Origin: Thalassovita aquimarina
Lineage (GTDB): Bacteria; Pseudomonadota; Alphaproteobacteria; Rhodobacterales; Rhodobacteraceae
DNA: 64,000 bases
Reading direction: 5' to 3'
NCBI RefSeq assembly: GCF_018219815.1
Contig: NZ_JADMKU010000018.1
Span: 25,821-89,820 of the forward strand
Below are positions 1 through 11,302 of this stretch, piece by piece (positions within the stretch are counted from its first letter, which is position 1; each line of letters starts with the position of its first letter). A program made the translations under genes and the position numbers. The notes beneath the pieces were generated by a model that was not told the DNA's origin, searched no databases, and worked only from the letters and a program-made list of their open reading frames with translations.

Positions 1-348
1 TTGTTCTATGCGATGTTCATCACATCGCGGCTGATCCCGCGCACGCTTGAACTCGCCTCCGTCTTCAACGAAGCCATCGCGGTCATGGCCGACAAGAACC
101 TGACCGACGCAGAAAAGGAACCGCTGGTGCGCAAGGCCGCGATCACGGCAGCGAAACGATCCAGCCGCCTGATCGTCACGCTGGCCGTGATCGTCCTCGT
201 CTCGATGGTGCCTTTGGCCCTCGGCTCCCTGCTCCATCTGATCCTGGTCGATGCGTTCTGGGCCTTCACCATACAGCCCGCGGTGCTGGTGGCGACACTT
301 GTCGGGATGACGGGCGTGGAAATGCTGCGCCGCCGACTGAAAAACTGA
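1..348 (+). CDS. Small membrane protein, 5' end cut by window edge
   Basis: The open frame runs from the first base, so the true start probably lies upstream; the TTG at base 1 is only a possible start. The visible 115 residues show a charged, helical, cytoplasmic-looking stretch (about 20-52) followed by two strongly hydrophobic segments (about 57-80 and 86-106) and a basic C-terminus (RRRLKN), so it is an inner-membrane protein. The stop lies three bases before the ATG of the sulfotransferase-like gene, so the two are probably co-transcribed. I do not recognise the family and assign no function. Confidence 0.6.
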   Translation: MFYAMFITSRLIPRTLELASVFNEAIAVMADKNLTDAEKEPLVRKAAITAAKRSSRLIVTLAVIVLVSMVPLALGSLLHLILVDAFWAFTIQPAVLVATLVGMTGVEMLRRRLKN

Positions 349-351
349 TCG

Positions 352-1419
352 ATGCAGACCGACGCCTACAGCCCGATCGACCGGCTGGTGCACAAGATGG
401 CCTTCGGCATGCCGATTGCGCGCGGCCTGCTCCATGATCTGGAAACCAGCCTGTACAAGGCGCAGCTGGCGCAAGTGCAGGTGCGCAACCCCGTGTTCAT
501 CACCGCGCTTCCCCGCGCCGGAACCACGTTGCTTCTGGAACTTCTGGCCCGCCACGGCGATGCCGTGACCCACAGCTATCGCGATATGCCATTCATCCTG
601 TCACCGCTGATCTGGCGCAAACTGTCGACCCGTTTCCATGTCCCGATCGCCAAGTCCGAACGCGCCCATGACGACGGTATGACCATCGATGCCGACAGCC
701 CGGAAGCCTTCGAGGAAGTGGTCTGGCTGCACCTGGCGCCGCAGAATTTCACACCCCGGGGGATCGAGATCAGCACCGACATCCCGGACGAGGTTGCCCG
801 GGGGCTGCGCGATCATATGGCACGGTTGATCGCCTCAAGGGCTGGCGCGACGGGAACGCCCAACCGCTACGTGGCCAAGAATAACGCCGACATCGCGCGG
901 CTTGGAGCCTTGCGGCGCCATTTCCCCGACGCGTTTTTCGTGGTGCCCGTTCGCCACCCGCTGGATCACGCGCAGTCCCTGCTGCGGCAGCATTTGCGGT
1001 TCGGGGAAATCCACGGGGAAGACGCCTTTGCCCGCCGCTACATGGGCGATGTGGGCCATTTCGAATTCGGCGCCCTGCACCGGCCGATCCTGTTTCCCGG
1101 CTTTGTCGAGGAAACCGCGCAACTGCAGCCTGACAGCCTGGAATACTGGCTGTGCTACTGGATCTGCGCCTATCGGCACCTGATGCAGCGCGAAGATATC
1201 ATCTGGGTGGACATGCAGCGCTTTACCCGCGACGCGGAGATTGCCCCGCTGCTGCGGCAGCTGGACCTGGCAGAAGACGCAACCGTGATCGAAGCCGCCC
1301 GGCACACTGTCAGACCGATCACCGGATACGAAGAAACCGCCCCGGTTGCCCCGGAATCGCTGCGCACCGCGTTGTCGATCCACGCGGCGCTTTGCGACAA
1401 GGCGGCGGCAAGCGGCTGA
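352..1419 (+). CDS. Sulfotransferase family protein
   Basis: 355 residues. A P-loop-like 5'-phosphosulfate-binding motif, PRAGTT, sits at residues 54-59 after a hydrophobic beta strand (VFITAL), and a second conserved block with VRHPLDHAQSLL (about 200-212) matches the 3'-phosphate-binding region of PAPS-dependent sulfotransferases. No signal peptide is seen, so it is probably cytoplasmic. Family members move sulfate from PAPS to a hydroxyl or amine acceptor; the acceptor cannot be read from sequence. It follows the small membrane protein gene by three bases, which suggests joint expression and possibly modification of a cell-surface or lipid substrate (inference). Confidence 0.75.
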   Translation: MQTDAYSPIDRLVHKMAFGMPIARGLLHDLETSLYKAQLAQVQVRNPVFITALPRAGTTLLLELLARHGDAVTHSYRDMPFILSPLIWRKLSTRFHVPIAKSERAHDDGMTIDADSPEAFEEVVWLHLAPQNFTPRGIEISTDIPDEVARGLRDHMARLIASRAGATGTPNRYVAKNNADIARLGALRRHFPDAFFVVPVRHPLDHAQSLLRQHLRFGEIHGEDAFARRYMGDVGHFEFGALHRPILFPGFVEETAQLQPDSLEYWLCYWICAYRHLMQREDIIWVDMQRFTRDAEIAPLLRQLDLAEDATVIEAARHTVRPITGYEETAPVAPESLRTALSIHAALCDKAAASG

Positions 1420-1533
1420 CGCTTCCGTCCTGCGCCCCGACGCGCCTGACGATACATCCTTCCCGCAGCTGGCAGAGGTCTTGACTCTTCTCCACGCTCC
1501 CGGTCCTCTCTGACAAAAAAGGCAGAAAAGCAG

Positions 1534-2775
1534 ATGCAAAACCCCTTCGATCGGGAACTAGAGGATCGCCTCGTCCGCTACGCCGCGATTGACAGCCAAA
1601 GCGACGAAGACTCGCCCAGTTCCCCCAGTACTGACGTGCAGTTCGACATCCTGCGCCTGCTGGAAACGGAATTGACCGAGATCGGCGCGCAGGATGTCCG
1701 GCTCACCGATTACGGTGCCGTTCTGGCAACGATCCCCGGCACGGTGCCCGGTCCGACCATCGGTTTGCTGGCGCATGTCGACACCGCGCCGCAATTCAAC
1801 GCGACCGGCGTCAAACCCCGGGTGGTGCGCGGCTACAATGGCGGCGACATCACCTTTCCCGACGACGCATCGCTGGTGCTGTCGCCCGAGGCTTACCCCT
1901 ATCTGGCGCAAAAGCAGGGGCACGACATCATCACCGCTTCCGGCACCACGCTGCTGGGCGCGGATGACAAGGCCGGCGTGTCCATCATCATGACCGCCGC
2001 CCGCCACCTGCTGGAAAATCCCGATATTCCGCATGGCCCGATCCGCATCGCCTTCACCCCGGACGAAGAAATCGGCCGCGGCGTGGCCGAGGCCTTGCCG
2101 AAGGATCTGGGCGCCGATTTCGCCTATACGTTCGACGGCGGCAAGATGGGCGAGATCGAGTATGAAACCTTTTCCGCCGACGCGGCCGAAATCACCGTCA
2201 CCGGCGTGTCGATCCATCCGGGATTTGCCAAGGGCAAGATGGTGAATGCGATCCATCTGGCGTCCAAGATCATCGAAACGCTACCGCAGGCCACCATGAC
2301 GCCCGAGGTCACCGACGGGGTGGACGGATTCTGGCACGCGACCGAGATGACCGGCGGATCCTCGGAGATGAAGATCAAGATCATCCTGCGCGATTTCGAA
2401 CGCGAGGGGTTGGCTGAGAAGGGCGAAATGCTGCGCCAGGTCTGCGCGGCGGTGCAGGCGACCGAACCGCGCGCCACGATCACCTGCGACATTCGCCCGC
2501 AATACCGCAACATGCGCTACTGGCTGGAACAGGACATGACCCCGGTCGACCTGGCCCGCGACGCCTGCCGCAAGCTGGGGATGGAACCGGTTTCGGTCCC
2601 GATCCGGGGCGGCACCGACGGGTCGCGGCTGACCGAAATGGGGGTACCGACCCCGAACCTGTTCACCGGCATGCAGAACATTCACGGGCCGCTGGAATGG
2701 ATTTCGGTGCAGGACATGGCCGTCGCGACCGAGTTCTGCCTGACCCTTCTGGGACTGGCGGCGGAGGAGGCATAA
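1534..2775 (+). CDS. pepT: Peptidase T (tripeptide aminopeptidase)
   Basis: 413 residues, the normal length for PepT of the M20 metallopeptidase family, which removes N-terminal residues from tripeptides in the cytoplasm. Visible metal-site motifs are LLAHVDTAP (first His and Asp, about residues 78-86), LGADDKAGVS (bridging Asp, about 142-151), TPDEEIGRG (catalytic and ligand Glu pair, about 175-183) and the C-terminal NIHGPLEW His. The dimerisation lid follows the FDGGKMGEIEYETF segment. It stands alone: 114 bases separate it from the sulfotransferase gene, and a strong stem-loop follows. A TTGACT element about 50 bases upstream may belong to its promoter. Confidence 0.95.
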   Translation: MQNPFDRELEDRLVRYAAIDSQSDEDSPSSPSTDVQFDILRLLETELTEIGAQDVRLTDYGAVLATIPGTVPGPTIGLLAHVDTAPQFNATGVKPRVVRGYNGGDITFPDDASLVLSPEAYPYLAQKQGHDIITASGTTLLGADDKAGVSIIMTAARHLLENPDIPHGPIRIAFTPDEEIGRGVAEALPKDLGADFAYTFDGGKMGEIEYETFSADAAEITVTGVSIHPGFAKGKMVNAIHLASKIIETLPQATMTPEVTDGVDGFWHATEMTGGSSEMKIKIILRDFEREGLAEKGEMLRQVCAAVQATEPRATITCDIRPQYRNMRYWLEQDMTPVDLARDACRKLGMEPVSVPIRGGTDGSRLTEMGVPTPNLFTGMQNIHGPLEWISVQDMAVATEFCLTLLGLAAEEA

Positions 2776-2794
2776 GCCACATCGGGCGGGTCTG

Positions 2795-2818
2795 AAGGGG
2801 ATCGCGCCCGATCCCCTT
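2795..2818. terminator. Bidirectional stem-loop between pepT and thiD
   Basis: Perfect 10-bp inverted repeat AAGGGGATCG / CGATCCCCTT with a four-base CGCC loop, placed in the 69-base gap between the convergent pepT and thiD genes. There is no long U tract, but position and symmetry fit a terminator shared by both operons. Confidence 0.7.
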
Positions 2819-2844
2819 GCCTGCACGGAACCGATATCCGGGCT

Positions 2845-3582
2845 TCACACCTGCTGAAGCGCCTTTCGGAACCGCGCCTGCAACAACTCCCTTGCCGTTG
2901 CGATCGCGGTGCGCATGTCCTGCCCGGACCCAAGCCCAACCGCGATGGCGCTCGCAAGCTGGCAACCGGTGCCACGCAGGGCGACAGCGAAGCGCGGGCC
3001 GGAAAAAGCAAACACGTCGCCGTCCGCCATGTACAAGCGGTCTTCGCATGTCTGCCCGACCCCGGCATGCCCGCCCTTGACCAGAACCGCCGCACAGCCC
3101 TGCGCCATCAGCGCCCTGACGCGGGCCCGTTCATCCGCGCCGTCCGCCAGCCCGAGCCACGTCGCCAGCACGCGCAGTTCAGGCAGGTTGGGGGTCAGCA
3201 GTGTCGTGCGGCACAGCAACCGGGACAACAGCGCCCGAAGGCCCGCCTCGTCGAGAAGCGCGCGCCCCGAACTGGACGCCAGAACCGGATCGAGGACAAG
3301 CGGCACGTTTGGCAGGTTGTCCGCGACCGTTTCGACGATCCGCGCGGTGCCGAGCATCCCGAGCTTGACCGCGCCGACCTGCCCGGCCGCCTTCATCTGG
3401 GCGGCCACGTCCGGGGCCGGCACGGGGTGCAGGCTGGTCACGCTCCGGTCGGTCTGTGCGGTCACCGCGGTGACCGCGACGCGCGGCGCGGCGCCCATGG
3501 CCGCGGCGGTGGCGCAATCCCGCATCAGCCCCGCGCCGCCACTGGAATCCATGCCTCCGACGAACAGGGCGGAAACGGTCAA
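2845..3582 (-). CDS. thiD: Hydroxymethylpyrimidine/phosphomethylpyrimidine kinase
   Basis: Kinase of the ribokinase fold that phosphorylates HMP and HMP-P to HMP-PP for thiamine synthesis. Visible: the N-terminal GGMDSSGGAGLMRD substrate loop (consensus G-D-S-G-G-A-G, with Met before Asp), PLVLDPVLASSSG in the middle, TPNLPE, and the anion-hole GTGCQLASAIA near the C-terminus. I start it at the TTG whose sequence TTGA overlaps the thiF stop; no ATG is available before the conserved Gly-rich loop. This gives about 245 residues, slightly short of the usual 260-270. It is the last gene of the thi operon. In the typical motif GTGC the Cys is conserved. Confidence 0.9.
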   Translation of the reverse strand: MTVSALFVGGMDSSGGAGLMRDCATAAAMGAAPRVAVTAVTAQTDRSVTSLHPVPAPDVAAQMKAAGQVGAVKLGMLGTARIVETVADNLPNVPLVLDPVLASSSGRALLDEAGLRALLSRLLCRTTLLTPNLPELRVLATWLGLADGADERARVRALMAQGCAAVLVKGGHAGVGQTCEDRLYMADGDVFAFSGPRFAVALRGTGCQLASAIAVGLGSGQDMRTAIATARELLQARFRKALQQV

Positions 3583-4493
3583 AACCCGTCCCCCACGATC
3601 GCGACCGCGGTAAATCCGGATGCGCTCAGTTCCTTCGCCGCGCGCCACGCCCGCAATCCCGTCTTGCAGATGAAAACGGCCCTCTGACACGACTCTGGCA
3701 CCAGTTTGGGCGCCTCGTTGAACCGCAGGTCGACGACAAGGTCGTCGGCCACGATCTCGGCCCGGGAAATGACCTCGGGCCGTGCGTGCTTGGGCTCGGG
3801 GGCAGCGTCGAAACGGAAACCCGACAGATGCCATATGGCAAGATCGAGGTTGAGCACCTGCCCCAAGGGCGACGGGGCGTGGCCCAGCAGAACCGACAAT
3901 GCCATTTGCGCCTGAAGCGCGCCAAGCGTTGCCACCGCCGGCCCCATGACCCCGCCCGTGCCGCAGCTTTGCAGCTGCGCGGGAAGATCGGGAAACACCG
4001 CGCGCAGGCTCGGCGCGCCACCGCAAAAGCCACCGACGTAACCGTGCCGCGCCAGAACGGACGCGCTGATGAGCGGTGTTCCCATCGCGAAGCACTGATC
4101 CGACAGAGCATAGCTCACCGCGAAATTGTCGGCCGCGTCGATCACGATGTCGGCATGTGGTATCTCGCTGCGCGCCGCAAGCGGATCGAGCCGGGAAATG
4201 ACCGGCCAGACATGACAGTCGGGATTGAGCCGACGCAGGGTTTCGGCCGCCACCTGCGCTTTCGGCCTGCCGATGTCATCCATGCGGAACAGGGTCTGGC
4301 GGTGCAGGTTGCTTTCCTCGATCCGGTCGGGATCGAACAGCCGGATAAGCCCGACCCCCGCGCCCGCGAGAAGCGGCAGCTGGCTGGCCCCCAGTCCGCC
4401 GGCGCCGACGACGAGAACGCGGGCGGCGGCAAGCGCCCTCTGCCCCGCCTCGCCCACTTCCGGCAGGCATGTCTGGCGCGCGTACCGGGTCAT
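3579..4493 (-). CDS. thiF: ThiF/MoeB-type sulfur-carrier adenylyltransferase with rhodanese-like tail
   Basis: E1-like enzyme that would adenylate the C-terminal Gly of ThiS so sulfur can be added. Residues 25-36 hold the nucleotide-binding VLVVGAGGLGAS; DPDRIEESNLHRQ (54-66) contains the conserved ATP-contacting residues; C177 in SCGTGGVMGP is at the position of the catalytic Cys. Odd points: the usual zinc-binding CYRC motif reads PSLRA (161-165), and no second CxxC follows, so the structural zinc site is gone. The C-terminal 60 residues form a short rhodanese-like domain with the active loop CKTGLRA (C276), a possible internal sulfur donor. It overlaps thiE by ATGA. The alternative name moeB is less likely in this operon. 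Confidence 0.88.
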   Translation of the reverse strand: MTRYARQTCLPEVGEAGQRALAAARVLVVGAGGLGASQLPLLAGAGVGLIRLFDPDRIEESNLHRQTLFRMDDIGRPKAQVAAETLRRLNPDCHVWPVISRLDPLAARSEIPHADIVIDAADNFAVSYALSDQCFAMGTPLISASVLARHGYVGGFCGGAPSLRAVFPDLPAQLQSCGTGGVMGPAVATLGALQAQMALSVLLGHAPSPLGQVLNLDLAIWHLSGFRFDAAPEPKHARPEVISRAEIVADDLVVDLRFNEAPKLVPESCQRAVFICKTGLRAWRAAKELSASGFTAVAIVGDGF

Positions 4494-5101
4494 CGCAGAT
4501 ACTCCCGCGTGGTCGCGATCCAGTCGCGGCAGCGCGCCTCGGGATCGTCGGCCTGCTGAATGTCCGTCACCACGGCGGCGCTGTCGGCCCCGGCGGCAAA
4601 GACACCGGGAAGGCGATCAAGCGTCAGCCCTCCGATACCGACCAGCGGCGTGCCGCCCGCCGCCTTTTTCCACGCGCGCACCCGGTCGAGTCCCTGCGGC
4701 CCCCATTTCATCTTCTTCAGCAGCGTCGGATAGACCGGGCCGAGCGCCACATAGGCCGGATCAAGCGACAGGGCGCGGTCAAGCTCGGCCTCGTCATGGG
4801 TCGACAGGCCGAACCGAACGCCCGCGCGGCGCAGCGCGGCGAAATCCGCGTCATCCATGTCTTCCTGACCAAGATGCACGAACCCGCAGCGCAGATCGAG
4901 CGCGGCCTGCCAGTAATCGTTCACCACCAGCTGCGCGCGGTGAACCGCGCAGAAATCGCGGGCGCGGGCGATCTGTCGGCGGATTTCGTCTTCGGGCTGA
5001 TCCTTGATCCGAAGCTGAACCAAGTTGACACCATGCGGCACCAGAAGTTCGATCCGACTGACATGACCGACGATGAGGTAGAAGGGATCAAGCGTCTTCA
5101 T
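4490..5101 (-). CDS. thiE: Thiamine phosphate synthase
   Basis: Couples HMP-PP with the thiazole phosphate carboxylate to make thiamine monophosphate. 203 residues, TIM-barrel type. Conserved pieces: VQLRIKD (about 28-34), [10 protein letters not shown] (about 58-67), [10 protein letters not shown], the GLSTHDEAE segment, [14 protein letters not shown] (pyrophosphate binding) and LVGIGGL near the end. It is embedded in the thi operon, overlapping thiG upstream and thiF downstream by four bases each, which implies translational coupling. Confidence 0.93.
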   Translation of the reverse strand: MKTLDPFYLIVGHVSRIELLVPHGVNLVQLRIKDQPEDEIRRQIARARDFCAVHRAQLVVNDYWQAALDLRCGFVHLGQEDMDDADFAALRRAGVRFGLSTHDEAELDRALSLDPAYVALGPVYPTLLKKMKWGPQGLDRVRAWKKAAGGTPLVGIGGLTLDRLPGVFAAGADSAAVVTDIQQADDPEARCRDWIATTREYLR

Positions 5102-5856
5102 GCCAGTTCCGCCATGCCGAAGATCGGGGTGGAAGCCACCGCCATGTCGCGCCGGGGCATGATCCCCGCATCATGCGCCGCGCGCCCCGCCGAAACCGCC
5201 TGACCGAAGGCGCGGGACATGCCGACGGGGTCAAGCGCCTTGGCAACCGCCGTGTTGAGCAGCACCGCGTCAAATCCCATCTCCATCGCCTCCATCGCCT
5301 GGCTCGGCGCGCCGATCCCGGCATCGACGACCAGCGGGATATCGGGGAAATGCGCCCGCATGGTCTTCAGCGCCTCCTTATTGCGCAGCCCCTGCCCCGA
5401 CCCGATCGGCGCGCCCCACGGCATCAACACGCGGCACCCCGCCTCGATCAGCTTTTCACCGACGATCAGGTCGTCGGTGGTGTAGGGGAACACATCGAAC
5501 CCCTCGGCGGCGAGGATGCGCGCGGCCTCGACCAGGGCGAAGGGGTCGGGCTGCAGCGTGTCGGCGTGGCCGATCACCTCGAGCTTGATCCAACTTGTGC
5601 CGAACAGTTCGCGCGCCATCTGCGCCGTGGTTACCGCCTCTTGCACCGAATGGCATCCGGCGGTGTTGGGCAGGATGCGGCAACCGCTTTCCTTGAGGAT
5701 GTCGCGGAAGGCGTCGCCGCCCGTCCCTTCGCGGCGCAGGCTGACCGTGATGACTTCGGCGCCGGACGCCGCGATCGCCTCGCGCAGCACCTGCGGTGAG
5801 GGGTATTGCGCGGTGCCCAGCATCAGCCGGTTTTGCAGGTCACTGCCATAAAACAT
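5098..5856 (-). CDS. thiG: Thiazole synthase
   Basis: Forms the thiazole phosphate moiety from DXP, dehydroglycine and ThiS-thiocarboxylate. 252 residues, close to the usual 255-260. The Schiff-base lysine lies in [10 protein letters not shown] (about residue 90), preceded by PNTAGCHS and followed by [25 protein letters not shown], all characteristic of Thi[13 protein letters not shown] and [11 protein letters not shown] form the phosphate-binding end of the barrel. Three bases separate it from thiS. The presence of thiO next to it indicates the aerobic glycine-oxidase route. Confidence 0.95.
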   Translation of the reverse strand: MFYGSDLQNRLMLGTAQYPSPQVLREAIAASGAEVITVSLRREGTGGDAFRDILKESGCRILPNTAGCHSVQEAVTTAQMARELFGTSWIKLEVIGHADTLQPDPFALVEAARILAAEGFDVFPYTTDDLIVGEKLIEAGCRVLMPWGAPIGSGQGLRNKEALKTMRAHFPDIPLVVDAGIGAPSQAMEAMEMGFDAVLLNTAVAKALDPVGMSRAFGQAVSAGRAAHDAGIMPRRDMAVASTPIFGMAELA

Positions 5857-5859
5857 CTT

Positions 5860-6046
5860 TCATCCCCCCTGCATCGGCGACAGCGCTTCGACCTTTGCGC
5901 CATCGTGAAGCGTGGCCGTGTCACGCGCCGCAAGCGGCACGAACTGCCCGTTGAGCGCGGTCGCCACCGAAGCGGCCTCATAGCCCTGTTCTTCGATCAG
6001 GGCCGCAAGCGTGGCGGCGGCGGTCTCCACTGCGGTCCCGTTGAGT

Positions 6047-6057
<11 letters not shown>
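5860..6057 (-). CDS. thiS: Sulfur carrier protein ThiS
   Basis: 65-residue beta-grasp protein ending in the diagnostic Gly-Gly (residues 64-65) that is adenylated and thiocarboxylated. The start MRIELNG and the LAALIEEQGY helix fit the family. Its start codon lies inside the 3' end of thiO (11-base overlap), so translation is probably coupled to thiO. Confidence 0.93.
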
Positions 6058-8778
<2,721 letters not shown>

Positions 8779-8859
8779 TTACGATGAGACCCAAGAGAAA
8801 CAGGGAGCAGAAAGGGGACCACCGGCCCCGCATGCGCCATGATCGCGCAATGGGCCTTA

Positions 8860-8877
8860 GCGGCCCGAAAGGACCGC
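8860..8877 (-). promoter_or_regulatory. Candidate expression-platform hairpin of the thi riboswitch
   Basis: On the minus strand GCGGTCC and GGGCCGC pair around a TTTC loop (7 bp, one G-U), 35 bases downstream of the aptamer and about 95 bases before thiC. No U run follows, so this is not a plain intrinsic terminator; it may form an alternative structure with the leader. Low certainty about its role. Confidence 0.35.
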
Positions 8878-8910
8878 CCCTCTTCACAGGATTGCGGAAA
8901 TGCCCTTCGG

Positions 8911-9018
8911 TCTTCCTACGCCAGCATCAACTGGGTCAGGTTCTAAGGGTCGCTTCACCGGAAGTGTTTCGAACACATCCCGTCAGCCTCTCAGTCCCCT
9001 AGGCGGGACTCCCCTGAC
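8911..9018 (-). promoter_or_regulatory. TPP riboswitch (THI element)
   Basis: The leader of thiC carries the conserved THI-box pieces in order: an AGTCCC/GGGACT stem followed by CTGAGA, then ACCCTTAGAACCTGA, then CCAG-TTGATG-CTGG and GCGTAGGAAG. Outer pairing GTC/GAC and AGGGG/CCCTT closes the aptamer. An optional P3a stem (GTGTTCGAAACAC) is present in the long arm. Binding of thiamine pyrophosphate would switch off thiC-O-S-G-E-F-D. Confidence 0.93.
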
Positions 9019-9026
9019 ATGGCGGG

Positions 9027-9055
9027 ACTATGGAAATGCGCGGCGGCGGTGTCAA
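9027..9055 (-). promoter_or_regulatory. Sigma-70-type promoter of the thi operon
   Basis: On the minus strand TTGACA (9050-9055) and CATAGT (9027-9032) are separated by exactly 17 bases, placing the transcript start near 9018-9020, right at the 5' edge of the riboswitch aptamer. Spacing and match are near consensus. Confidence 0.75.
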
Positions 9056-9123
9056 CCGCTGAAATCGCCCCGGCCATCAATCGCGCCACGACAGGGCAAT
9101 CCCAGAACCATCAGGACCCCGTG

Positions 9124-9975
9124 TCAGGCAGAAATTCCTGCGGCGATCCGTTCCGCCTTCTGCAAGGCATTGATATCTATGCCATGTTCGAAACCGCGGG
9201 CTTCGATCACGGAGAGAACCGCCCGCGTGTCGATATTCCCCGGAGCTCCCGGTGCGTAAGGGCACCCACCCAGGCCACCGACCGAGGCATCGAAGCTTCG
9301 CAGCCCGTGATCAAGCGCCACCTCAACCAGCGCGCCGGCCTGCCCATGGGTGTCATGGAAGTGCCCGGCAAGCTTTTCGGCGGGCACCCGTTCAAGCAGC
9401 GCATCGAAAAGCCGCCCGACCGTTTCCGGCTGCCCCGCGCCGATCGTGTCGCCGAGGGAAACTTCGTAGCAGCCGAGTTCGAGGAGCCGTTCCGTCCAAC
9501 GCGTGACCGTTTCGGCCGGGGTCGGGCCGTCAAACGGACAGGCGATCACGGTCGAGAGATAACCGCGAACGCGCAGACCGTTTTCCTGTGCCTGCCGCAT
9601 GATCGGGGCGAAGCGCCCGAAACTTTCCTCGATGCTGCAGTTGAGATTGGCGCGACTGAAACCTTCCGAGGCCGCGGCGAAAACCGCCACCTCGTCGCAT
9701 CCCGCCGCGACCGCCGCCTCGAGCCCGCGCAGGTTCGGCGTCAGCGCGGCATAGGAAACGCCTTCGGCGCGCGTGATTCCCGCCATCACCTCGGCCGCAT
9801 CGGCCATCTGCGGCACCCAACGCGGGCTGACGAAGCTCGTCGCTTCGATCTTTTTCAAACCGGCCCTGCTCAGCGCGTCAATGAGATCGATCTTGGTATC
9901 CGTCGGCACCTGCGCGCCAAGGCTTTGCAGCCCGTCCCTGGGACCGACCTCGAAAACGGTGACATGATCGGCCAT
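9124..9975 (-). CDS. mvaB: Hydroxymethylglutaryl-CoA lyase
   Basis: Cleaves HMG-CoA to acetoacetate and acetyl-CoA in the cytoplasm. 283 residues, HMGL/DRE-TIM barrel. EVGPRDGLQ (9-17) carries the start of the active site, HFHDTHG (206-212) the metal-binding histidines, and GGLGGCPYAPGAPGN (233-247) the signature loop with catalytic C238. It is the last gene of the HMG-CoA reductase/TRAP operon, four bases after the permease stop, so with mvaA it makes the two-step mevalonate catabolic route known from Pseudomonas mevalonii. Confidence 0.95.
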   Translation of the reverse strand: MADHVTVFEVGPRDGLQSLGAQVPTDTKIDLIDALSRAGLKKIEATSFVSPRWVPQMADAAEVMAGITRAEGVSYAALTPNLRGLEAAVAAGCDEVAVFAAASEGFSRANLNCSIEESFGRFAPIMRQAQENGLRVRGYLSTVIACPFDGPTPAETVTRWTERLLELGCYEVSLGDTIGAGQPETVGRLFDALLERVPAEKLAGHFHDTHGQAGALVEVALDHGLRSFDASVGGLGGCPYAPGAPGNIDTRAVLSVIEARGFEHGIDINALQKAERIAAGISA

Positions 9976-9979
9976 CGCT

Positions 9980-11302
9980 TCACCTCGCGTTCTGGGTCAG
10001 GGCTTCGGGCAGCCAGGTAACGAGCGACGGGAACAGTGCGAAAAGCACCAGAACCGCAGCCTGAATGAAGAAGAACGGCATGACCCCGCGATAGACCTGA
10101 CCGATGCCGATCCCTTCGGGCAGCACCCCCTTAAGATAGAACAGCGTGTAGCCGAAGGGCGGGGTGATATAGGCCATCTGCGCCGTGATCATGAACAGCA
10201 CACCGAACCAGAGCGGATCGAAGCCAAGCGCGCCGATGATCGGCAGGAACACCGGCACGCACAGAAGAATGATGCCGATTTCATCGAGAAACAGCCCGAG
10301 GAAGATCAGCACCATCACCATCGCGCCCAGAATGATCCAGCGTGACGCTTCGAGGGTTTCGACGAAGTCGAGCAGAGAATCCGCGCCGCCGGTCGCCACG
10401 AACACCGAAATGAAAGCCCGCGCACCGATGGTGATCCACAGGATCATCGCGGTGACGCGCAGCGTATCGGTGGCGGCCTCCGACAGCATCGGCATAGACA
10501 ACCGGCGCGTGATCAGCGCCGACAGCGCCGCCCCAAGCACGCCGACAGCGGCCGCTTCGGTCGGCGTCGCGATACCGGCATAGATCGACCCCAAAACCCC
10601 GAAAACGACGAATGCGGGCAGGATCAGGCTCTTGAGCTTGGCGAGCTTTTCGCGCAGCGGCAGCGGTTCGAACTGGCTGGGCTTCGGGGCCAGTTCGGGA
10701 TTGATCCAGGTGCGAACCAGGATGTAACCGATATAGCCGCCGGCGAGGATCAGGCCGGGGACGATGCCCGCGGAAAACATCTTGCCGATCGAGATCTGCG
10801 CGGTGATCGCGTAAACGATGGTGACGACCGAGGGCGGGATCAGGATGCCAAGCGTCCCGCCGGCGCAGATCGCGCCCAGCGCGAGCTGCGGATGGTAACC
10901 GCGCGACAGCATCGAAGGCAGCGCGAGGATGCCCATCGCCGCGACCGCCGCGCCGACCACGCCGGTCATCGCCGCGAGGATGGTGCAGATCACGATGGTG
11001 CCCACCGCCAACCCGCCGTTCAGGCGCGAAAACCACGTTTCCATCGCGTCATAAAGCGCATCGATGATCGCGGATTTTTGCAGGATCGAAGCCATCAGCA
11101 CGTAAAGCGGGATCGCCATCAGCGCTTCCGAGGTCATCGTTTCGAAGGTGTTGAGCACCGCGACGATGAGGGCGGACGGCCCCCACAGAAGGATCGTCGA
11201 GATAAAAGCGATCGCGCCCAGTACGAAGGCAAGCCCGGCACCACTCAGCATGAACACGATGAGGGAAACGAACATGAATGCGAGGATGAGCGAGCTTTCC
11301 AT
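9980..11302 (-). CDS. TRAP transporter large permease (DctM type)
   Basis: Ion-coupled membrane subunit of a TRAP importer. About 440 residues with 11-12 hydrophobic segments; typical family sequences include ALMAIPLYVLMASILQKS, GTLGILIPPSVVTIVYA and TPPFGYTLFYLKGVLP. The start ATG shares its A with the stop of the small subunit (TGATG), so translation is coupled; a longer upstream frame would run through the small-subunit gene and is rejected. The operon context (HMG-CoA reductase and lyase) points to mevalonate or a close relative as substrate (inference). Confidence 0.93.
   Translation of the reverse strand: MESSLILAFMFVSLIVFMLSGAGLAFVLGAIAFISTILLWGPSALIVAVLNTFETMTSEALMAIPLYVLMASILQKSAIIDALYDAMETWFSRLNGGLAVGTIVICTILAAMTGVVGAAVAAMGILALPSMLSRGYHPQLALGAICAGGTLGILIPPSVVTIVYAITAQISIGKMFSAGIVPGLILAGGYIGYILVRTWINPELAPKPSQFEPLPLREKLAKLKSLILPAFVVFGVLGSIYAGIATPTEAAAVGVLGAALSALITRRLSMPMLSEAATDTLRVTAMILWITIGARAFISVFVATGGADSLLDFVETLEASRWIILGAMVMVLIFLGLFLDEIGIILLCVPVFLPIIGALGFDPLWFGVLFMITAQMAYITPPFGYTLFYLKGVLPEGIGIGQVYRGVMPFFFIQAAVLVLFALFPSLVTWLPEALTQNAR

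Noticed and set aside
2909..3687. Plus-strand frames opposite thiD and thiF.
   Set aside because: Antisense to conserved thiamine genes; Arg/Pro/Ser-rich with no family signature.
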